A DNA stretch of 51,662 nucleotides from JAVBMU01 sp031552185 (GCA_031552185.1 JAVBMU010000019.1:1-51662); one strand, 5' to 3'. Shown: positions 14,785-23,740, numbered from the stretch's first letter. Program-made: numbers and translations. The notes: generated from the letters alone by a model not told the origin.

Positions 14785-15801
14785 ATGGCGGCGGACCCGA
14801 CCCGCGGGCTGGGCCAGCCGCTCGCGAGCATCCCGCTTCGATCCTGGCGCCAGCTCCCCGCGGTGTTGCGGGCCGAGGTCGAGGCGGTGGTCGGCGCGCA
14901 GTTGGTCGACGCCGTCACCGTTCCGGGGCCGAATCCAGGCCTGCGGACGGTGGTGACGGCGTCCGACGGACGGCGGTTCTGCTGCACGCTCGCGTACCGC
15001 GCGATTGACGAGGACTACTTCCTGGCCGCGCAGGGGCAGGCCCGCATCGCGGCCCGATTGCCCCCCGCGGTGCCGGCCCCGCCGTTCGCGTGGGCGGTGT
15101 CCGACGACGACTGGCACGTCCTCGCCTTCGAATTCGTCGGCGGGTGCCGGCCCGAGCTGCCGTGGACCCCCAGCGATCTGAACCGGGTGCTGGCGGCGCT
15201 GACTCAGTTGGCCGGCGCCCGCGGGGCGCGCCGGCTCGACCTGCCCCCGGCGGCGCCACACCTGGCCGACCTCACCACCGGTTGGCGGTCTCTGGCCGAG
15301 GCCGACGACGGCAGCCTGGCCGAGTTCGTCCCGTGGGCGGCGGAGCGCGTCGCGGCTCTGGCCGACGTGGAGAGCGGGGTACTGATCGCGTGCGAGGGCG
15401 AGGCGATTGTGCATGGAAACGTGTGCGCGGACATCGTCTGGCTGGCGGCCGACGACGTGTATTTCCTGCAATGGGCGCAGACCACCCGGGGCCCGACCTG
15501 GCTCGACCTCGTCATGCTGCTGCCCACCGTCGCCATGCAGGGGGTCCGCGGCGAGTTGGCGCCGATGCAGCCCGGACGGCATGGCGCCGGCCGCGCGGCC
15601 GGCGCGTGGCTCGCTCGAACCTTCGACTCCCACCCGCTCGCCTGCGCTGCCCATCCCGACGACCTGCGCGCCGTCGTGGCCGGCCTCGCCGGGTACTACC
15701 TTGATCGGGCCCGCCGCCGGGACTCCAATCCGGCCGGCCGGGGCCTGCACCTCGCCCAGGGCGTCTGCGCCGCCGCCTGGCTCGAGAGACTCGGAATCTG
15801 A
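14785..15801 (+). CDS. Aminoglycoside phosphotransferase-fold protein, probable pseudokinase
   Basis: The 338-residue product resembles the APH/choline-kinase fold. The two catalytic aspartates appear to be replaced: where active members have HGD, this protein has HGN (His210-Gly211-Asn212), and where the Mg-binding (I/L)DW aspartate is expected it has LQW (Gln229). The C-terminal lobe keeps the family layout (GPTWLDLVMLLP, helices to LERLGI). Either this is a non-catalytic scaffold or sensor, or my motif alignment is off by a segment. The ATG at 14785 follows CAGGGGG. It is divergent from the cysteine desulfurase and convergent with etfA, with no operon partner, so context gives no function. 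Confidence 0.65.
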   Translation: MAADPTRGLGQPLASIPLRSWRQLPAVLRAEVEAVVGAQLVDAVTVPGPNPGLRTVVTASDGRRFCCTLAYRAIDEDYFLAAQGQARIAARLPPAVPAPPFAWAVSDDDWHVLAFEFVGGCRPELPWTPSDLNRVLAALTQLAGARGARRLDLPPAAPHLADLTTGWRSLAEADDGSLAEFVPWAAERVAALADVESGVLIACEGEAIVHGNVCADIVWLAADDVYFLQWAQTTRGPTWLDLVMLLPTVAMQGVRGELAPMQPGRHGAGRAAGAWLARTFDSHPLACAAHPDDLRAVVAGLAGYYLDRARRRDSNPAGRGLHLAQGVCAAAWLERLGI

Positions 15802-15802
15802 C

Positions 15803-15869
15803 GGCCCGGCCGATGGGCCGCCGCCCCCGCGGCCCGGCCGATGGCCCGCCGCCTCCGCGGCCCGGCCGG
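15803..15869. repeat. 28-bp tandem repeat between convergent genes
   Basis: Two adjacent 28-bp units beginning GGCCCGGCCGATGG (15803-15830 and 15831-15858) differ at only a few positions, and a third partial unit starts at 15859. They fill the gap between the kinase-fold gene and etfA. The CCGG-rich units can fold into hairpins and may terminate transcription from both sides. Confidence 0.6.
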
Positions 15870-16850
15870 TCAGTCGCCGCGGTGCGCGCGAATCGCGGCG
15901 GCCGCCTGGGGCAGCACGTCCGCCAGGTCCCCGACGACGGCGAAGTCGCTGATCTCGAACAACGGGCAGTCCGGGTCGTTGTTCACCGCCACGATCACCT
16001 GCGCGGACTGCATCCCGCCGCGGTGGTGCGGCGCCCCGGAGATGCCCGCGCCGATGTACAACCGGGGCGAGACCACCACCCCGGTCTGCCCGATGAACTG
16101 GTCGAACCACCCCTCGTAGACGACGTCCCGGGTGGCGCCGACCGCCGCCCCGAGCGCGTCGGCGAGGTCCTCCACCGGCCCGAAGTCGCCATTCGTGCCG
16201 CGACCACCCGCCACCACCGCCGCGGCCTCGCCGAGCGCCGGCCGCGACCCGCCGGCGGCGGTCCGCTCCTGGCGGGAGACCACGCGGGCGGCCAGCGCGG
16301 CGGCGGAAGGTTCGATCGCGAAGCCCTCCACCTCGGTCGCGACGGCCTCGGCCGCCGGCTGCGGCACCAGCGAATTCGCCCGCACGGTCATCACGGCGGG
16401 GTCGCTCGCCACCGCGCAGGTCACGTCCCAGGTTCCCCCGAAGGCCCGCTTCGAGGCGATGAACCGGGCGCCGTCGTCCTCGATCCAGACGGCGTCGACC
16501 ACCAGGCCGGCGCCGGTGAGGTAGGCCACCCGGGCGGCGATCTCCTGGTTCGGGAAGGACGACGTCGCCAGCACCAGGTCCGCGTCCGAGCGCCGGGTGG
16601 CCAACGCGAGGGCCTCGGCCACGACCGGGCTGAGATACCGCTCGTCGCCCACGGCGGACGGCAACTGCGCCTGCCGCACCGTGGCGACCCCGTAGGCGCC
16701 GAGCTGGGCGAGCGTGGTCACGCTCGGCGAACTGAGCGCGACGGTCTCCACGCGGCCGAGTCGGCGGGCGAGGGTGAGCAGTTCGAGCGCGGGGCTGCGC
16801 AGTTCGGTCTGCGGCGTGTCGAGCAGGACGAGGACGGTTCGGTCGGTCAC
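15870..16850 (-). CDS. etfA: Electron transfer flavoprotein alpha subunit
   Basis: FAD-binding subunit of the soluble ETF heterodimer, which takes electrons from acyl-CoA and other dehydrogenases and passes them to the membrane chain. The 326-residue protein has the N-terminal ETF fold (VLVLLDTPQTELRSPALELLTLARRLG) and the conserved C-terminal FAD-binding signature from about residue 270: SGAPHHRGGMQSAQVIVAVN and DPDCPLFEISDFAVVGDLAD. GRGTNGDFGPVEDLADALGA is the domain II nucleotide loop. It is ten bases downstream of etfB on the same strand, as in M. tuberculosis Rv3029c-Rv3028c, so the two form an operon. Confidence 0.96.
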   Translation of the reverse strand: MTDRTVLVLLDTPQTELRSPALELLTLARRLGRVETVALSSPSVTTLAQLGAYGVATVRQAQLPSAVGDERYLSPVVAEALALATRRSDADLVLATSSFPNQEIAARVAYLTGAGLVVDAVWIEDDGARFIASKRAFGGTWDVTCAVASDPAVMTVRANSLVPQPAAEAVATEVEGFAIEPSAAALAARVVSRQERTAAGGSRPALGEAAAVVAGGRGTNGDFGPVEDLADALGAAVGATRDVVYEGWFDQFIGQTGVVVSPRLYIGAGISGAPHHRGGMQSAQVIVAVNNDPDCPLFEISDFAVVGDLADVLPQAAAAIRAHRGD

Positions 16851-16860
16851 GGGACGCCCC

Positions 16861-17676
16861 TCAGACGAGATCGTTGCGGATCAGGAAGTCGGCCAGGTCG
16901 CGGCCGCCCGACCCCTTGTCGACGACGACCTGCGCCGGCGGGCGAGCCGGGTGCGGCTCGGCGCTGAGCACGACGGCGCGGGCGGCGCCCGCGCCGACCC
17001 GGTCCGCGTCGATCCCGAGGTCGGCGGCCGACCATTCGAGGGGCTTCTTGGACCGGGCCGCCATGATCAGCTTGAAGTTCGGCACCCGCGGGTCATTGGC
17101 GTGGTCCGTGACGCTGACGACGGCGGGCAACGGCGCGCTGAGGGTCTCGTCGACGCCGTCGAGTTCGCGCACCACCGTGGCCACCTGCTCCCCCGACGCG
17201 CCGACGACGTCGAGCGTAGCGGCCAGGGTGAGCTGGGGCAGGCCGAGTTCGGCGGCCAGCAGGCCGGCCAGCACGGAGCCGAGCCCGTCCAGGGCCGCCA
17301 TGCCCGTGATGACCAGATCCACCGGCGCGTCCCGACCCACCTCCCGGATCGCCGCGGCGAGCACCGCGGCGGTGCCGAAGTAGTCCGAGCCGGCGATCGC
17401 GTCGTCGCTGACGACGATGCCCCGATCGACGCCCAGCTGGAAAGCCTTGCGAATCGCGAGTTTGGCGTCGGGCGGGCCGACGGTCACGGCGACCACCTCG
17501 CTCGCGGCCCGCTGCGCCTCGTCCAGCGACTCGACCACCCGCAGGGCCGCCTCGATGGCGTTCTCGTCCAGCTCGTTGAGCGACCCCTCGTCAGCCGAGC
17601 GAATGACCCGCCCGTCGGCGAAGCCGCGTTCGGCGTTGATGTCCGGCACGTACTTGACGGCGACCACGATCCGCAT
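16861..17676 (-). CDS. etfB: Electron transfer flavoprotein beta subunit
   Basis: AMP-binding partner of EtfA in the ETF heterodimer. The 271-residue product starts MRIVVAVKYVPD and has SLNELDENAIEAALRV, a DYFGTAAVLAAAIRE segment, the adenine-nucleotide region VITGMAALDGLGSVLAGLLA and the signature-type stretch LPAVVSVTDHANDPRVPNFKLI. The C-terminus (SGGRDLADFLIRNDLV) resembles the actinobacterial form. The ATG at 17676 begins the conserved N-terminus, and a TACGCT box lies seven bases upstream, so the transcript may be leaderless. It is first gene of the etfBA operon and divergent from glgX with only 63 bases between them. Confidence 0.96.
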   Translation of the reverse strand: MRIVVAVKYVPDINAERGFADGRVIRSADEGSLNELDENAIEAALRVVESLDEAQRAASEVVAVTVGPPDAKLAIRKAFQLGVDRGIVVSDDAIAGSDYFGTAAVLAAAIREVGRDAPVDLVITGMAALDGLGSVLAGLLAAELGLPQLTLAATLDVVGASGEQVATVVRELDGVDETLSAPLPAVVSVTDHANDPRVPNFKLIMAARSKKPLEWSAADLGIDADRVGAGAARAVVLSAEPHPARPPAQVVVDKGSGGRDLADFLIRNDLV

Positions 17677-17683
17677 GGGTGGC

Positions 17684-17733
17684 AGCGTACCGGCCTGTCT
17701 GCGGCCGGTGCGTGCCGGACCGTCGGCGACAAT
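17684..17733. promoter_or_regulatory. Divergent leaderless promoters, etfB and glgX
   Basis: In the 63-base gap, minus-strand TACGCT (17689-17684) lies seven bases before the etfB ATG, and plus-strand GACAAT (17728-17733) lies six bases before the glgX GTG. Neither gene has a Shine-Dalgarno. The two -10 boxes are back to back, so the genes may be co-regulated or compete for polymerase. Confidence 0.4.
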
Positions 17734-17739
17734 GGACAT

Positions 17740-20001
17740 GTGCACCCCCCTTCGGCACCCGACCTCGACCGCCCGGATGCCCACCAACCGGATGCCCGCA
17801 CCGCCGGACCCCACGGCCGGCCCGCGCGGCTCGGCGCCCACCCGTGCGCCGACGGCACCGACTTCGCAGTCCTTGCGGCGCACGCGAGCGCCGTCGACCT
17901 GTGCCTGATCGACGTCGTCGACCCGAGCCGGGACGTCCACGACCCGGCGCGCTACCGGGAGCGGCGGGTGCCGATGGCGGGCCCGTGGCTCGGCGTCTGG
18001 CACGCCCACGTGCCCGGGGTGCGGCCCGGGGCACGCTACGGCTACCGGGTGCACGGGGCCTGGGACCCCGCCGCGGGGCTGCGGCATGACCCGACCAAGC
18101 TGCTGGTGGACCCGTATGCCCGCGGGCTCGCGGGCGACGTCGGGCCCGGGGCGTACGCCGCGGACGGCGACGGGCCGGGCGGCTCGGACACGCTCGCGCA
18201 CGTGCCGCACGGCGTCGTCGTCGCCGAGCCGGCGGGTGACCTCGCGCCGCGCCCCCACGTGCCCTGGGAACGGACCGTCATCTACGAGGCACACGTGCGC
18301 GGCCTGACCCAGTGCCTGCCCGACCTGCCGGCGGACCTGCGCGGAACCTACGCCGGCCTGGCCCACCCGGCGACGATCGAGCATCTGCGCACCCTCGGCG
18401 TGACCACCCTGGAACTGCTGCCGATCCACGCGAACGCCACCGAGCCGGCCCTGGCCGCCCGCGGCCGGTCGAATTACTGGGGGTATTCGACGCTCGGGTT
18501 CTTCGCGCCGCACGCCGGCTACGCGCGGGCGAGTTCGCGGGCCGCGGGGGCGCACGCCGTCCTGGACGAGGTGCGCGGCATGGTCCACCTGCTCCACCGG
18601 GCCGGGATCGAGGTCATTCTCGACGTCGTGTACAACCACACCTGCGAGGGCGGCGCCGACGGCCCGCACCTGTCCTGGCGCGGACTCGACAACACGCTGT
18701 ACTACCTGCACGAGGGGATCGGGCCGGCGCGGCTCGCCGACCTCACCGGCTGCGGCAACACGCTCGACTTCCGCCGGCCGCGGGTGGTGCAGTTCGCGCT
18801 GGACTCCCTGCGGTACTGGGCTCAGGTGGTCGGCGTCGACGGCTTCCGGTTCGACCTCGCGGTGACGCTCGGGCGGGGGCCGGGCGGATTCGACCCGGGG
18901 CACCCGTTCCTGACAGCGTTGTCTACCGACCCCGTGCTCAGCGACCTCAAGCTGATCGCGGAGCCGTGGGACATCGGTCCCGGGGGGTGGCGCACCGGTG
19001 AGTTCCCGCCGCCGATGGCGGAGTGGAACGACCGCTTCCGCGACGCCGTTCGGCAGTTCTGGCTCGCCGACCCGAGTCAGGCCGCGCACGGTCGGCCCGG
19101 CAACGGGGTGCGAGAGCTGGCGACCCGGCTGGCGGGGTCGGTCGACCTGTTCGGGCATTCCGACCCGCCGCTCCTGCGCGGCCCGGTGGCATCGATCAAC
19201 TATGTCACCGCCCACGACGGCTTCACCCTGGCCGACCTCGTCGCCTACGACCACAAGCACAACGAGGCCAACGGCGAGGACAACCGCGACGGCAGCGACC
19301 ACAACCGCTCCTGGAACCACGGCTTCGAGGGACCCCTGCATCTGCGGGCCGAGGGCCGCGACGCCGACCTGACCCCCGGCGCGGAGATCGCGCCGTTGCG
19401 CCGGCGCTCCATCCGCAACCTGCTCGCCACGCTCGCCCTCGCCGCGGGGACGCCGATGATCACGGCGGGCGACGAACTCGCCCGCACCCAGCGCGGCAAC
19501 AACAACGCGTACCCCCAGGACAACGAGATGTCGTGGCTCGATTGGGACCGCACCTCGTGGCGCGCCGACCTGCTCGAGACCGCCCGATACCTCTTCGCCC
19601 TGCGCCGCGACCACGCCGCGCTGCGGCCCGCCACGTTCTATCTCGGCCGGCCCCGGCCGGGGCGCGAGGACCCGGACCTCGTCTGGCGTGACGCCTGGGG
19701 CGAGAGCCTCGACCACTCGGCCTGGCACGACCCCCGGACCCGCTGCCTGCAGATGCTGCGCACAGCGCCGGACGGGGGGCGCGATGTCCTGCTCGTCCTC
19801 AACGGCTCGCTCGATGACACGACGGTCACCCTCGCCGGGCTCCGGCCGGGCGACCCCTGGCTGATCGCGTGGGACTCGGCGTGGGAGCAGCCCGTCGGCC
19901 CGCCCACGGGGCCGGAGGGCGCGGCGCACCCCAAGGCGGGCGAGTCCGTCCGGCTCGAGGCGCTGAGCATGCAGGTGTACCTGAGCGCGGCGTCGAGGTA
20001 G
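17740..20001 (+). CDS. glgX: Glycogen debranching enzyme GlgX
   Basis: Hydrolyses alpha-1,6 branch points of glycogen, acting on short outer chains left by phosphorylase. The 753-residue GH13 protein has an N-terminal CBM48-like domain (about residues 30-150), then region I DVVYNHT, region II GFRFDLAV with nucleophile Asp372, region III LIAEPWDIG with Glu408, and region IV YVTAHDGFTLADLV with Asp493. The NRDGSDHNRSWNHGFEG and TQRGNNNAYPQDNEMSWLDW stretches are diagnostic of GlgX/TreX rather than GlgE or TreS. GTG 17740 is chosen because it precedes the domain start and a GACAAT box lies six bases upstream; there is no ribosome-binding site. The stop codon TAG lies within a CGAGGTAG repeat module. 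Confidence 0.93.
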   Translation: MHPPSAPDLDRPDAHQPDARTAGPHGRPARLGAHPCADGTDFAVLAAHASAVDLCLIDVVDPSRDVHDPARYRERRVPMAGPWLGVWHAHVPGVRPGARYGYRVHGAWDPAAGLRHDPTKLLVDPYARGLAGDVGPGAYAADGDGPGGSDTLAHVPHGVVVAEPAGDLAPRPHVPWERTVIYEAHVRGLTQCLPDLPADLRGTYAGLAHPATIEHLRTLGVTTLELLPIHANATEPALAARGRSNYWGYSTLGFFAPHAGYARASSRAAGAHAVLDEVRGMVHLLHRAGIEVILDVVYNHTCEGGADGPHLSWRGLDNTLYYLHEGIGPARLADLTGCGNTLDFRRPRVVQFALDSLRYWAQVVGVDGFRFDLAVTLGRGPGGFDPGHPFLTALSTDPVLSDLKLIAEPWDIGPGGWRTGEFPPPMAEWNDRFRDAVRQFWLADPSQAAHGRPGNGVRELATRLAGSVDLFGHSDPPLLRGPVASINYVTAHDGFTLADLVAYDHKHNEANGEDNRDGSDHNRSWNHGFEGPLHLRAEGRDADLTPGAEIAPLRRRSIRNLLATLALAAGTPMITAGDELARTQRGNNNAYPQDNEMSWLDWDRTSWRADLLETARYLFALRRDHAALRPATFYLGRPRPGREDPDLVWRDAWGESLDHSAWHDPRTRCLQMLRTAPDGGRDVLLVLNGSLDDTTVTLAGLRPGDPWLIAWDSAWEQPVGPPTGPEGAAHPKAGESVRLEALSMQVYLSAASR

Positions 20002-20069
20002 CGCCGGGCGCCGAGGCAGCGCCGGAGGTCGCCTCCGCGGCGGCGATTCGACCGCACGGCTCTACCTCG
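19994..20069. repeat. CGAGGTAGA-family repeat, copy C, overlapping glgX stop
   Basis: CGAGGTAG (19994-20001) contains the glgX stop codon. A variant, CGAGGCAG, follows at 20012, and an inverted module, CGGCTCTACCTCG, lies at 20057-20069. The arms face each other over about 40 bases, as in the other copies, but this copy is more degenerate. Confidence 0.65.
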
Positions 20070-20129
20070 CGCGGCGGAGCGCCGCCTCGCATACCCTCGC
20101 CGGATGAATCTGACCAGGGGGAACGCCCG

Positions 20130-21833
20130 ATGACCGCGACCACGCCCGCGCGGGCCGATGTGATCGTCGTCGGCGCCGGACTGGCCGGGCTCGTCACCGC
20201 CGCCGAACTCACCGCGGCCGGGCGCCGCGTCCTGCTGCTCGACGCCGAGCCCGCCACGAGCCTGGGCGGCCAGGCATGGTGGTCTTTCGGCGGGCTGTTC
20301 CTCGTCGACTCGCCCGAACAACGCCGACTCGGCGTGCGGGACAGCACCGACCTGGCGTTCGCGGACTGGCTCGGCTCGGCCGGCTTCGCGCCCGGCGCCG
20401 AGCGCGGCGAAGGCCCCGACCGGCACGGCTACGCCTGGGCGCGGGCGTTCGTCGACTTCGCCGCGGGCCCGATGCGGCCGTGGCTGCACGGCCTGGGCGT
20501 GCGCTGGTTCCCGCTGGTGCAGTGGGCCGAGCGGGGCGGGCACCCCGCCGGCGGACACGGCAACAGCGTGCCGCGCTTCCACGTCACGTGGGGCACCGGG
20601 CCGGGCCTGCTCGAACCGTTCATCGCCGCCGCGCTCGCCGCCCGGGCGCAGGGCCTGCTTGAAGTCCGCCCGCGGCATCGGGTCACCGACCTGGTGCTGA
20701 CCGACGGCGTCGTCACCGGGGTCCGGGCCCAGGTCCTGGCGCCGTCGGACGCCGCCCGGGGCGAGCCGTCCGGGCGCGACGTCGTCGGCGAGGTCGAATT
20801 CGCGGCCGACGCCGTCGTCGTCGCCGGCGGCGGGATCGGGGCCAATCACGAGTTGGTCCGCTCCCGCTGGCCCGCCGCAGCGGGCCGGCTGCCCGAGCGG
20901 ATGCTGTCCGGGGTGCCGGACGCCACGGACGGTTCGATGCTCGCCGTCGCCGCCGGCGCCGGCGCCGCGCTCGTGCACGAGGACCGGATGTGGCACTACC
21001 CCGAGGGGATCGCCAACCACTCCCCCGTTTGGTCGCGGCACGGCATCCGGATCCTGCCCGGGCCGTCCTCGCTGTGGCTCGACGCCGACGGCGGGCGGCT
21101 GCCCGCCCCGCTGTATCCGGGCTTCGACGCCCTCGGGGCGCTCGCCCACCTCACCGCGCGCGGCGACGACCACTCCTGGTTCGTGCTGAACAAGACCATC
21201 ATGAATACCGAGTTCGCCCTCTCCGGATCCGAGCAGAACCCGGACCTGACCGGGCGCAACGTCCGGTTGCTCGCCCAGCGGGCGCTGCCCGGCGCCGTCG
21301 GGCCGGTGGAACGCTTCGCCCGGGAATCGCCGGAATTCGTCTGGGCCGACGACGCGCGTGGGCTCGCGGACGGGATGAACGCGCTGGTCGCGGCGACGCC
21401 GGCGTCGCGCGGGCACATCGACGGCGCGGACCTGGCGGCACTGATCGCCCTGCGCGACGCCCAGGTGCGCACCGGCCTCGGCAAGGACCCGCAGGTGGTC
21501 GCGACCGCGATGGCGCGCCGGTACCGCGTGGACCGGCTGATCCGGGTCGCCCCGCCGCGGCCGCTCACCACACCGAAGGACGGGCCGTTGCTCGCCGTCC
21601 GGTTGTCGGTGCTGACCCGTAAGACGCTCGGCGGACTGCACACCGATGCCGCCGGGCGTGTGCTGGGCGCGGGCGGCACGCCGGTCCCGGGGTTGTGGGC
21701 CGTCGGCGAGGCGGCCGGCTTCGGCGGCGGCGGCGTACACGGCCACCGGGCGCTCGAAGGGACGTTCCTGGGCGGGTGCCTGTTCACCGGACGGACCGTG
21801 GGGCGGGAGCTGGCGGCGGCGGGCCGGGGGTAA
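20130..21833 (+). CDS. FAD-binding dehydrogenase (KstD/fumarate reductase-like)
   Basis: Predicted flavoprotein oxidoreductase of 567 residues; substrate unknown. The N-terminal Rossmann motif VIVVGAGLAGLVTAAELTAAG with the following acidic residue in LLLDAEP binds the FAD ADP moiety. GGQAWWSFGGLF is the second flavin motif, and the C-terminal VPGLWAVGEAAGFGGGGVHG with ALEGTFLGGCLFTGR closes the FAD site. The size and motifs match the actinobacterial FAD-binding dehydrogenase group that includes M. tuberculosis Rv0785, related to 3-ketosteroid dehydrogenases, but steroid activity should not be assumed. The ATG at 20130 follows a CAGGGGG ribosome-binding site. It lies alone downstream of glgX and converges on the ABC permease gene. 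Confidence 0.85.
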   Translation: MTATTPARADVIVVGAGLAGLVTAAELTAAGRRVLLLDAEPATSLGGQAWWSFGGLFLVDSPEQRRLGVRDSTDLAFADWLGSAGFAPGAERGEGPDRHGYAWARAFVDFAAGPMRPWLHGLGVRWFPLVQWAERGGHPAGGHGNSVPRFHVTWGTGPGLLEPFIAAALAARAQGLLEVRPRHRVTDLVLTDGVVTGVRAQVLAPSDAARGEPSGRDVVGEVEFAADAVVVAGGGIGANHELVRSRWPAAAGRLPERMLSGVPDATDGSMLAVAAGAGAALVHEDRMWHYPEGIANHSPVWSRHGIRILPGPSSLWLDADGGRLPAPLYPGFDALGALAHLTARGDDHSWFVLNKTIMNTEFALSGSEQNPDLTGRNVRLLAQRALPGAVGPVERFARESPEFVWADDARGLADGMNALVAATPASRGHIDGADLAALIALRDAQVRTGLGKDPQVVATAMARRYRVDRLIRVAPPRPLTTPKDGPLLAVRLSVLTRKTLGGLHTDAAGRVLGAGGTPVPGLWAVGEAAGFGGGGVHGHRALEGTFLGGCLFTGRTVGRELAAAGRG

Positions 21834-21860
21834 CGGTTGCGGTCGGCGCGGCGTCCGAAG

Positions 21861-23060
21861 CTACTCGGATCGGACGGCCTCGGCAGGTGAGATCCGGCCG
21901 GCCCGCCAGGCTGGATACGCCGACGCGAGGATGCCGACGAACATGCCGATGCCGGGCCCGACGGCGAGATACCAGGGCGTCAGAATTGCCGACCAAGCGT
22001 TGATCGAGGCGACGACGACCACCGCCGCACAGCCGACGGCCGACCCACCGAAGCCGCCGAGAATTCCGGTGCAAGCGCCGTCCGCCAGGAAGAGTGCGGT
22101 GATCGCGCCTCTGGATGCGCCCAGCGAACGGCGTAGACCGATCTCCGCCGTCCGCGCGACGACCGACACGATCATGGAATTCGCGATGAGCAAGGTCGTC
22201 AGGGCAAGGAGCAGGGCACCGATCGCCCCGGCCAACCGGCCAAGCTGACTTCCCACGCCGGTGCGAAGAGAGGCGAGATCCACCACCGTGGAGACGGCGA
22301 GCACCCCTGGATCGTCCGGCCGAATCGCCGCTCGAATGATCCTCGCCACCGGCGCCCCTCCGCCGGGCTCGGTGCGCACCCGCATCACGGTCCCACTGTC
22401 GATGCCCTTCCCGGCCGCCAAGGCTCGCTCGTAGGGCACCGCGACCGTGTTCGCGAGGGCGGCGCTCTCGAACACACCGACGACCTCGTACGCCGTCCCG
22501 CTCAGGTAGACCCGGTAGCCGGCCAGTCTCGACGTGCCCGCAGGGATCCCAAAATCCTCGGCGATGCTCCGTCCGAGGGCGACGACCGGGTAGGAATCGG
22601 ATGTGTCGAAGAGCCATCCCGAGTCCAGGCGATCCTGGTTGGCCGCGAACCACCCCGAGGTCGCACCGACCAGCGCCGTTTCCCCGCTTCCGCGGATCAC
22701 CCCGCTGCCGTCCCGGGTGCGGCTGATCGGGAATCCCTTGGCGTAATCCAGGCTCAACCCGACGGCACCAACCAACCGGAGCGCCGCGACCCGGGCGAGA
22801 CACCCATCGGGGAAATACTGATCAGTGGCCTCCGCGGCATCGTCCTGCGTGGTGCTCGGGACCGCCCGAACGGTCAGGGTGTCCGTACCCGAGGCGGCCA
22901 GGTCCGCATTGATCTGCTCCGCCGCGGTCACCGAAATCCCGAAGGAGGTCACCAACGTCCCGACGGAGAGTGCTACGGCGACGACCATGAGGAGCACCCG
23001 CGAGCGGCGCGCCGAAAAATCGATCAGCAGGTCACCCACCAGATCGAGGAGCCGCCGCAT
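21861..23060 (-). CDS. FtsX/MacB-like ABC transporter permease
   Basis: Membrane subunit of 399 residues of a MacB-type ABC system. A first membrane helix (about residues 19-42, VLLMVVAVALSVGTLVTSFG) is followed by a large extracytoplasmic domain (about 45-270). The C-terminal FtsX domain has three helices (about 281-305 LAGAIGALLLALTTLLIANS; 335-360; 365-390) and the coupling-type motif RTAEIGLRRSLGASRGAITALF. The ATG at 23060 overlaps the ATPase stop by one base (TGATG), showing tight coupling. The preceding genes encode an ATPase and an adaptor, as in MacAB-like systems that act on extracytoplasmic substrates. It is the last gene of the unit and converges on the flavin dehydrogenase. Confidence 0.88.
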   Translation of the reverse strand: MRRLLDLVGDLLIDFSARRSRVLLMVVAVALSVGTLVTSFGISVTAAEQINADLAASGTDTLTVRAVPSTTQDDAAEATDQYFPDGCLARVAALRLVGAVGLSLDYAKGFPISRTRDGSGVIRGSGETALVGATSGWFAANQDRLDSGWLFDTSDSYPVVALGRSIAEDFGIPAGTSRLAGYRVYLSGTAYEVVGVFESAALANTVAVPYERALAAGKGIDSGTVMRVRTEPGGGAPVARIIRAAIRPDDPGVLAVSTVVDLASLRTGVGSQLGRLAGAIGALLLALTTLLIANSMIVSVVARTAEIGLRRSLGASRGAITALFLADGACTGILGGFGGSAVGCAAVVVVASINAWSAILTPWYLAVGPGIGMFVGILASAYPAWRAGRISPAEAVRSE

Positions 23061-23740
23061 CACGCCGCCTGCAGGACGCCGTCGGCCAGGCGGAGCACCC
23101 GGTCCGCCCATTGCGCGGTCGCGCGGTCGTGCGTAATGACCACGACGGCGACGCCGTGCCGCGCCTGTTGCTCGAACAGACGCAGGACGGCGGCCGAGTT
23201 GTCCTCGTCAAGATTTCCGGTGGGCTCGTCGGCCAGGAGAATGCGCGGACTCGTCACGATCGCACGGGCGATGGCCAGACGCTGCTTCTCGCCCCCGGAG
23301 AGCGTCTGGCCCCGGGCCCGCTGCCGGTCGGCCAAACCAACGGCGTCAACGACCCGATCGATCATTCCCTCGCGCTCCCGGGCCGGCGCGGCCACCGTCG
23401 TCAGCTTCAAGAGGACGTTCTCCCGCACGGTTCGGTGGCCCAGCACGTGGTACGCCTGGAACACGAAGCCGAGTTCGCGGGCGCGGAGCCGGTCGCGGTC
23501 CCGCTGCCGCATCCGGGTCGTGGATTGTCCAAAGACCTCGTACTCGCCTGCGTTCGGCGTGTCCAGCAGCCCAAGGACGTTGAGCAACGTCGATTTCCCG
23601 GCCCCCGAGCGGCCGAGGATCGCCACTCGTTCACCGGCGGCGACGGACAGGTCAACTGCGCCCAACGCCTCCACCGGAGGATCGCCAGGATAGGTCTTGG
23701 CGATCGCACGGGTACGAATCGCCGCGGAACCCTCAGCCAC
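23060..23740 (-). CDS. MacB/LolD-type ABC transporter ATP-binding protein
   Basis: Cytosolic ATPase of 226 residues that powers the adjacent FtsX-like permease. Walker A is GRSGAGKST (about residues 39-47), the Q-loop is FVFQAYHVL, the signature is LSGGEKQRLAIARAI, Walker B is RILLADEP and the switch histidine is in VVVITHDRA. The family is that of LolD, MacB and FtsE. The GTG start at 23740 has a GGGGGGAGG ribosome-binding site and lies inside the last codons of the adaptor gene (eight-base overlap). The downstream permease starts at its stop codon. Confidence 0.94.
   Translation of the reverse strand: MAEGSAAIRTRAIAKTYPGDPPVEALGAVDLSVAAGERVAILGRSGAGKSTLLNVLGLLDTPNAGEYEVFGQSTTRMRQRDRDRLRARELGFVFQAYHVLGHRTVRENVLLKLTTVAAPAREREGMIDRVVDAVGLADRQRARGQTLSGGEKQRLAIARAIVTSPRILLADEPTGNLDEDNSAAVLRLFEQQARHGVAVVVITHDRATAQWADRVLRLADGVLQAA

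Noticed and set aside
16714..20001. A 1095-residue plus-strand protein including GlgX
   Set aside because: The part before 17740 is antisense to etfB and etfA; only the GlgX part has domains.
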